Origin: a virus
Virus record (IMG/VR): IMGVR_UViG_3300025632_000078
Coordinates: 1 to 23,926 of that record
Strand: one strand, 5' to 3'
Length of the DNA stretch: 23,926 nt
Part shown: positions 19,104-23,926 of the stretch, one piece after another
Layout of the letters: the number at the start of each line of letters is the position of its first letter
Numbering within the stretch: the first letter of the stretch is position 1
Position numbers and translations under genes: made by a program
The notes under the pieces: model-generated
What the model saw: the letters and a program-made list of their open reading frames with translations, nothing else
What the model was told of the DNA's origin: nothing
The model's database searches: none

Positions 19104-21091
19104 TAGAGATCTATATAGGATCAGAGAGAATAGACACCTTTAAGGATGAGGATGTGAATATCACATTGAGCATTCAGAATATAAAAGATATATCTAGGCT
19201 CTTTACTGATTTCACTCAGAACTTTCAAGTACCTGCCTCAAGGCAGAATAATGATGTATTTAAGCATTACTATAATGCTGATATCTCAGGAGGGTTTAAT
19301 GCAGCACTAAGACAGGATGCTACAATCTTTATGAATAAGGAATTATTCAGAGAGGGTTCTATTGAGTTGATGTCTGTGGATATGGTTAATGGTAAGCCTT
19401 CTGCTTATGAGGTTGTGTTCTTTTCTGCAGGGGTAAATCTCAAAGATTTATTCGGTGAGGATGAATTAACGGATCTTGATTTATCAGCATATGACCACGC
19501 CTATGATGGTGCAGTGATTAGAGGAGCAATGGAAGGAACTACTCCTCTTCATTCTGGGAATGTTATCTATCCATTAATATCTCCTGTTAATGATTGGTTT
19601 TATGATAGTGCCTCAAGCACTCACGATGATAATGATATCGCCTATCATACCAGTAATGATAATCATGGCTTAGATTACTATGAGTTAAAACCTGCTATCA
19701 GGATCAGCAAGTTGATAGATGCGATTGAGAGTAAGTATGGAATCACTTTCACATCTACCTTCTTCAGTAACTCAAAGTTCACAGATTTATTCCTATGGGG
19801 ACATAGAAGAGAGGGGTATATGTTCTTTGATCAGGCGAATGGATATACTGCTGAAAAGATTGATTTTACCTCAGCTACAGGATTGTTTGATGTTACTACA
19901 GACACCTATACAAATGGCCCATTTACCACAAGTTTAATTTGGAGATATTCAATTACATCTTCAGATGACTATCAATTACATTGGTATGTGAATGGTCAGT
20001 ATGTAATGAGCAGACAACATTCAGGAAGTGTAACTAATGAAGAGGTATATCTTAATGCTTGGCTAAGTGGAGGAGATAAGGTACAGATAAGATTCTCGCC
20101 TCCTATTGATTGGAATGGAAATACTATTACTATTGATTCATGTAGTAGCGATGGAAGACCTTCAGGAGCAGGAGTAGTATCATTTACTGCATCTACTTCA
20201 ACTCCTCAATCATTCAATACAGATGTTATCATGAGTGATCAGATGCCTGAGCAGAAGGTCTATGATTTCATTCTAGGTCTAGTGAAGATGTTTAATCTAG
20301 TGATTGAGCCAACAAGCAGGACTAAGTTTATTGTAGAGCCACTAGATGATTGGTATGCTTTAGGATCTAACTATGATATTACTGATCATGTAGATATATC
20401 TTCTGAGAAAGTTACGAAGCCAGAACTCTATAGAAGGATCTCATTCAAGTATCAGGAATCTGGATCATATCTAGAGGAGGCATACAGAAACACAAACGGA
20501 GGTATAGGATATGGAGATCTGAGAGCAGACTTTACCTTTGATGGTGGAGAGTTGAGTGCTGAATCAACATTTGAATTAATGAAATATCAGAAGTTAGATG
20601 ATCCTAGCAATGGTATTGTGAATTTCCTAGTAGGAAAGAGTATTGATAAGGAAGGAGATCCGTATATCGGTCAGCCTGTAATCTTCTACTCACCAAGCAC
20701 ATTAAACATCTCATCCTATCCAATTGGATTCCTAGATGAATCAGGAAGAACAACCACTGCCTCTAATCAAGTGTATCTATGTGGAAATATAAATAACAGA
20801 GTTGCAGCAGATGTAACGCAAATGCTAACCTATGGACTTGAAGTTGATCCTCTTCATGAGCAGAGTTTCGTGCAGACCTTATACAATCAATTCTGGGAAG
20901 ATTATATCACTGATCTCTACTCAACTAGCAGGAGGATATATCAGATGAAGGCGATACTGCCTTTTAGTGTCTCTTCTCAGTTGAGGATGAATGATAAGTT
21001 AGATATCAATGGAAGGAGATATGTTATTAATGAGATCCAGATAAACCTGAGAACTCAGGAGGCTACTTTGGAACTTCTAAACGATGTGTGA
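19100..21091 (+). CDS. Tail tip / baseplate hub-like protein (663 residues)
   Basis: Starts with MIEIYIGSERIDTF, then a DISRLFTDFTQNFQVPASRQNN phrase and a FKHYYNADI segment. This N-terminus is common in Bacteroidota siphophage tail-tip proteins. A stretch at about 244-379 differs in style: it reads as an extra beta-sandwich (QLHWYVNGQYVMS, VYLNAWLSGG, IRFSPP) and has no GATC sites. The C-terminal part (FILGLVKMFNLVIEP and NDKLDINGRRYVINEIQI) is similar to hub domains that bind the tail tube. It overlaps the upstream gene by 4 bases and the next by TGATG. Confidence 0.65.
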   Translation: MIEIYIGSERIDTFKDEDVNITLSIQNIKDISRLFTDFTQNFQVPASRQNNDVFKHYYNADISGGFNAALRQDATIFMNKELFREGSIELMSVDMVNGKPSAYEVVFFSAGVNLKDLFGEDELTDLDLSAYDHAYDGAVIRGAMEGTTPLHSGNVIYPLISPVNDWFYDSASSTHDDNDIAYHTSNDNHGLDYYELKPAIRISKLIDAIESKYGITFTSTFFSNSKFTDLFLWGHRREGYMFFDQANGYTAEKIDFTSATGLFDVTTDTYTNGPFTTSLIWRYSITSSDDYQLHWYVNGQYVMSRQHSGSVTNEEVYLNAWLSGGDKVQIRFSPPIDWNGNTITIDSCSSDGRPSGAGVVSFTASTSTPQSFNTDVIMSDQMPEQKVYDFILGLVKMFNLVIEPTSRTKFIVEPLDDWYALGSNYDITDHVDISSEKVTKPELYRRISFKYQESGSYLEEAYRNTNGGIGYGDLRADFTFDGGELSAESTFELMKYQKLDDPSNGIVNFLVGKSIDKEGDPYIGQPVIFYSPSTLNISSYPIGFLDESGRTTTASNQVYLCGNINNRVAADVTQMLTYGLEVDPLHEQSFVQTLYNQFWEDYITDLYSTSRRIYQMKAILPFSVSSQLRMNDKLDINGRRYVINEIQINLRTQEATLELLNDV

Positions 21092-21234
21092 TGCACTTGG
21101 GTTTTATAATTGAGCAACTTCAGAAAGTAGAAGCTACAGATCAGGATTTGATGATAGCTAAAGGAGAATGGAAGATTCTCACTAAGTGGAGCGAAGCTAA
21201 AGAACAAATTAGATGGCGGTTAAGAAAGAAATAG
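21091..21234 (+). CDS. Small protein, unknown (47 residues)
   Basis: TGATG overlap with the hub gene; its end runs 22 bases into the tape measure gene, in another frame. Predicted helical with a basic end (TKWSEAKEQIRWRLRKK). Coupled overlaps on both sides support a real gene. No family recognised. Confidence 0.5.
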   Translation: MHLGFIIEQLQKVEATDQDLMIAKGEWKILTKWSEAKEQIRWRLRKK

Positions 21235-22697
21235 AGATCAATGTAAATACTAGCAAGGCTGAGAAGAGCGTAGATGATCTAGAGGGAGGTCTTGAGGGAG
21301 TTACTGCACAAGCAGATAAACTCACAGGAGGGTTAGTATCAGGCTTCAAGAAGGGAGTTGCAGGAATCAAGCAGGGAATCACTGCTATGAAGTCTCTGAA
21401 GGTTGCTATCGCAGCCACAGGGATAGGTCTATTATTGATTGCTATTACTTCCCTTACATCTTACTTCACTAAGACTCAGAGAGGTGCTGATAAGTTATCT
21501 CAGGCACTTAAGGGAATGGGTGCAGTAGTTGATGTGTTAGTAGATAGATTCTCAACATTTGGAGAGGGCATCTTTGCGATATTCTCTGGAGACTTTGCTA
21601 AGGGTGTAGATATCCTGAAGGGATCATTCAAGGGATTAGGTGATGAGATCAGATCAGAAGCAAAAGCAGCAATTGATCTAGAGAAAGCACAACAGGCTCT
21701 AGAGGATAGACAGATATCTCTAATTAAGGTCAATGCAGAAAGGAGAGCATCTATTGAAGCATTAAGACTTGCAGCAGAAGATGAGAATAAGACTAATGCT
21801 GAGAGAGCAGATGCACTTAGAGAGGCAGCTAGACTCCAGAATGAGATTGCTGATGATGAGATATCTATAGCTAAGGAAAGAGCGAGAATAATTAGAGAGC
21901 GAGTTGCTTTAGGGGAGTCATCAAGAGATGATATTAGAGAACAAGCAGAGGCAGAGGCTAGAATCATTGAGCTAGAAGCGGAGAGAGATAGAAGATTAAA
22001 ATCTTTAGTAACTAGATTGAATGCCTTTACTAAGGCTCAGGATGAGGCTACTGATTCAACACAGAAATACAATGAGGAATTAACTAAGATTGCCTCTAAG
22101 GAGATTCAGTTTGCTGCAGATACTAATGCAGTTACATTAGCTATGCATAAAGATCTAAGGTCTAGTATGGCTATGATAGATCAGCAGTATGCGAATGTTG
22201 CTGATGGAATCAGAAAGGATTCCCTTAAGAAGACAAGAAGCCAGAAGATGGCTGAATTAGATATCATTGCAGGTACTCTAGGATCATTAAGTCAGTTAGC
22301 AGGAGAGAATGCTCAATCTGGAAAAGCACTAAGTGCTGCAGAGGCTATCATCAATACTTATACAGGGGCTACGAAGGCACTTGCTCAAGGTGGTATATTT
22401 GGTGCAGTTGCAGCAGCAGGAGTTGTCGCATCAGGTATCGCATCGGTAAGACAGATATATGCTACACCAATTCCTGCGACTACAGGAGGCGGTGGTGGAG
22501 GATCAACACCTAGACCACAGATATCAGCACCTGCAATCACTCCTAGATTATCATTGAACACTCAAGTATCTGATCTAGGGAATCAGATTACAGAGTCTCT
22601 AAGTAAGACTCCTGTGAGAGCATATGTAGTGAATCAAGATGTGCAGACTGCTGCGAAGATGGATAGAAAGATTAGAGAAACGGCAACAATAGGATAG
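21213..22697 (+). CDS. Tail tape measure protein (short)
   Basis: 494 residues. A polar N-terminus with EKSVDDLEGGLEG and a KLTGGLVSGFKKG repeat leads to a hydrophobic helix (VAIAATGIGLLLIAITSL, about 67-84). A long coiled-coil, rich in Ala, Glu and Arg, covers about 150-270. A Gly/Ala-rich hydrophobic stretch (ALAQGGIFGAVAAAGVVASG) lies near 388-407, then a run of Gly and a polar C-terminus. This layout is typical of tape measures. At about 0.15 nm per residue the tail would be near 75 nm, which is short. A pore-forming or internal virion protein is the alternative. Confidence 0.75.
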   Translation: MAVKKEIEINVNTSKAEKSVDDLEGGLEGVTAQADKLTGGLVSGFKKGVAGIKQGITAMKSLKVAIAATGIGLLLIAITSLTSYFTKTQRGADKLSQALKGMGAVVDVLVDRFSTFGEGIFAIFSGDFAKGVDILKGSFKGLGDEIRSEAKAAIDLEKAQQALEDRQISLIKVNAERRASIEALRLAAEDENKTNAERADALREAARLQNEIADDEISIAKERARIIRERVALGESSRDDIREQAEAEARIIELEAERDRRLKSLVTRLNAFTKAQDEATDSTQKYNEELTKIASKEIQFAADTNAVTLAMHKDLRSSMAMIDQQYANVADGIRKDSLKKTRSQKMAELDIIAGTLGSLSQLAGENAQSGKALSAAEAIINTYTGATKALAQGGIFGAVAAAGVVASGIASVRQIYATPIPATTGGGGGGSTPRPQISAPAITPRLSLNTQVSDLGNQITESLSKTPVRAYVVNQDVQTAAKMDRKIRETATIG

Positions 22698-22699
22698 AT

Positions 22700-23656
22700 A
22701 TGAAGTTTTTTGAGTTAGTATTAGATGAGGATAAACTCCTTCATGGTATAGATGCGATATCCATAGTGGAGCATCCTGCTATAGAGGAGGACTTCATCAC
22801 GATGAGTAAGGACCACAAGTTTGAATTCAAGGAGGTAGATCAGGAGAAGAAGATCCTGATGGGAGCAGCAATGATTCCAGAGAAGCCTATCTACAGAGTT
22901 GAAGGTGATCAGGAGTATTATGTATTCTTTACAAAGGAGACAATCCGCAGAGCCTCTGAATTGTATCTGATGAATGGTAAGCAGGGCAATGCTACGCTAG
23001 AGCATCAGGAGAAGATATCAGGCTTATCATTAGTTGAGAGTTGGATCATAGAAGATTCAGAGAAGGATAAGAGCAGAGCCTATGGCTTAGAGTATCCTGT
23101 AGGAACTTGGATGGTGAGTATGAAGGTCAATAATGAGGATATCTGGAATGAATATGTCAAAAGTGGGAAGGTCAAAGGATTCAGCATTGAAGGATGGTTC
23201 ATGCAGCGAGAGTCGGCTATTGAGATCAATACAGAATTATCTAGAATTGAATCAGAAGAAGCAGACCACCTGCTCTCACTTTATCTTCTGGGAATAATCA
23301 AAGGTTCTGTAAAGAACGACAAGAGATATAAGAGCGGTAAGAAGCTAGAGATGGAATCATACAGAGACTATCCTGATTCAGTTTCTAACAACGCAAAGAA
23401 GGGTATTGAACTCAATGAGAAGCAAGGGAATAAATGTGCTACTCAGGTAGGTAAGGTTAGAGCGCAGCAGTTGGCTCAGAAGCAGCCTCTATCAGTTGAG
23501 ACTATAAAGAGAATGTATAGTTACCTAAGCAGAGCGCAGGAATACTATGATGAGGGAGACACCACATCCTGTGGATATATCTCATATATGTTATGGGGTG
23601 GATTATCTGCTAGGAGATGGGCAGAGAGTAAATTGAAGGAATTGGATCAGTTATGA
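22700..23656 (+). CDS. Prohead protease (XkdF/S78_2 type) with C-terminal helical domain
   Basis: 318 residues. The N-terminal two-thirds match XkdF-like prohead proteases: LMGAAMIPEKPIYR, YYVFFTKETI, an ATLEHQEKI phrase (His in the likely catalytic region), SWIIEDSEKDKS, GTWMVSMKVNNEDIW and KGFSIEGWF with the catalytic-type Ser. The C-terminal 95 residues form a separate module: YPDSVSNNAKKG, VGKVRAQQLAQ, LSVETIKRMYSYLSRA and YMLWGGLSARRWAESKL. This module occurs in many phage capsid-region proteins. It processes the scaffold and capsid. It starts two bases after the tape measure stop. Confidence 0.8.
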   Translation: MKFFELVLDEDKLLHGIDAISIVEHPAIEEDFITMSKDHKFEFKEVDQEKKILMGAAMIPEKPIYRVEGDQEYYVFFTKETIRRASELYLMNGKQGNATLEHQEKISGLSLVESWIIEDSEKDKSRAYGLEYPVGTWMVSMKVNNEDIWNEYVKSGKVKGFSIEGWFMQRESAIEINTELSRIESEEADHLLSLYLLGIIKGSVKNDKRYKSGKKLEMESYRDYPDSVSNNAKKGIELNEKQGNKCATQVGKVRAQQLAQKQPLSVETIKRMYSYLSRAQEYYDEGDTTSCGYISYMLWGGLSARRWAESKLKELDQL

Positions 23657-23708
23657 AAATAACCCAAAATCTTAATAAATAGTTGTTTAATTAGAAAAGT
23701 TCAAAGAA

Positions 23709-23926
23709 ATGAATCTACAAGAAGTATTCAAGAAGATTGAAATGGCTCTTACTCCTCAAGAGACTCCAGAAGTTCAAGAGGAAGTAAAAGTTGAGATGGC
23801 TACAATGAAACTCGCAGGAGGTGTTGTAGTTGAGGCAGAATCATTTGAGGCAGGTGAGAATGTATTCTTACTAGGTGAAGATGAAGAGAAAGTTGCTGCT
23901 CCTGTTGGAGAGCATGAGTTGGAAGA
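23709..23926 (+). CDS. Scaffold-like capsid assembly protein, 3' truncated
   Basis: The frame runs off the right edge; 72 residues visible. An amphipathic N-terminal helix (LQEVFKKIEMAL), a Pro/Glu-rich linker, then an EVKVEMATMKLAGG and VVEAESFEAGENVFLLGEDEE segment. This matches the small proteins found after the protease in related phages, which are thought to act as scaffold or protease substrate. The start follows a TTCAAAGAA leader after a 52-base gap. Confidence 0.6.
   Translation, partial: MNLQEVFKKIEMALTPQETPEVQEEVKVEMATMKLAGGVVVEAESFEAGENVFLLGEDEEKVAAPVGEHELE

Noticed and set aside
19719-19937. 72-codon + strand ORF within the hub gene
   Set aside because: Out-of-frame shadow inside a clear 663-residue gene with no own leader.
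21500-21967. 155-codon ORF on the minus strand
   Set aside because: Lies wholly inside the tape measure gene; the product is a Ser/Ala/Leu-rich mirror of the coiled-coil coding.
23657-23708. Promoter before the scaffold-like gene
   Set aside because: The sequence has AATAGTTGTTTAAT but no true TAnnTTTG box with a -33 partner.
1-23926. tRNA genes, CRISPR arrays, insertion sequences, integrase or attachment site
   Set aside because: Looked for cloverleaf arms, spaced direct repeats, transposase motifs and recombinase signatures; none was found.

Overview
This window reads as part of a tailed double-stranded DNA phage (Caudoviricetes) infecting a member of the Bacteroidota, most likely a flavobacterium. 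Every supported gene is on the + strand. Genes are tightly packed, with stop/start overlaps (ATGA, TGATG, TAATG) at most junctions, and the DNA is AT-rich. The host assignment rests on a -33/-7 promoter of the Bacteroidota type (TTTG-N19-TAGATTTG at 9657-9687), A-rich leaders before starts instead of strong Shine-Dalgarno sequences, and tail, neck and chaperone proteins of the type seen in Bacteroidota siphophages. No integrase, repressor, tRNA gene or CRISPR array was seen. The virion is probably a siphovirus with a short tail, because the tape-measure candidate has only 494 residues.

Layout: (1) 1-1756, the 3' part of a receptor-binding tail protein with different base composition from the rest. 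(2) 1786-3555, a lysis cassette: M15 peptidase endolysin, several small membrane proteins (holin candidates) and a lipoprotein with a C-terminal membrane anchor that looks like a unimolecular spanin. (3) 3556-3657, an AT-rich non-coding segment with three inverted repeats. (4) 3658-13246, replication, recombination and early genes: small unknown ORFs, a RusA-like resolvase, an SSB with an acidic tail, a RecA-fold helicase, a PAPS-reductase-like ATP pyrophosphatase, a free-standing DnaA domain IV protein, an ECF-like sigma factor, an AT-hook protein, two PD-(D/E)XK nucleases, GIY-YIG and HNH nucleases, a possible origin with 12-bp tandem repeats (11868-12024) and a ParB-like protein. (5) 13224-15425, a TET-associated-type glycosyltransferase and the small and large terminase subunits. 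(6) 15403-16148, a tail assembly chaperone with an apparent -1 ribosomal frameshift at a run of nine T. (7) 16203-16837, three small genes, followed by tandem terminators. (8) 16931-23926, virion genes: tail completion, neck, two large tail/baseplate proteins, tape measure, prohead protease and the start of a scaffold-like gene. Portal and major capsid genes are not in the window. The protease lies downstream of the tail genes, which is an unusual order.

How the parts fit: DnaA-IV protein, helicase, SSB, RusA and RecE-like exonuclease together could support origin firing and recombination-dependent replication. The sigma factor could redirect host RNA polymerase to late genes. ParB-like protein, glycosyltransferase and terminase form one overlapping block linking DNA marking and packaging. 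The lysis genes end the cycle. No stretch over 300 bases lacks a gene; the longest non-coding segment is 11868-12024. The most noteworthy points are the dual-coding frameshift, the u-spanin, a duplicated intercistronic hairpin with GNRA loops (10099-10116 and 16454-16471), the origin candidate, and unusually dense GATC sites everywhere except the tail-fibre gene and two small islands.
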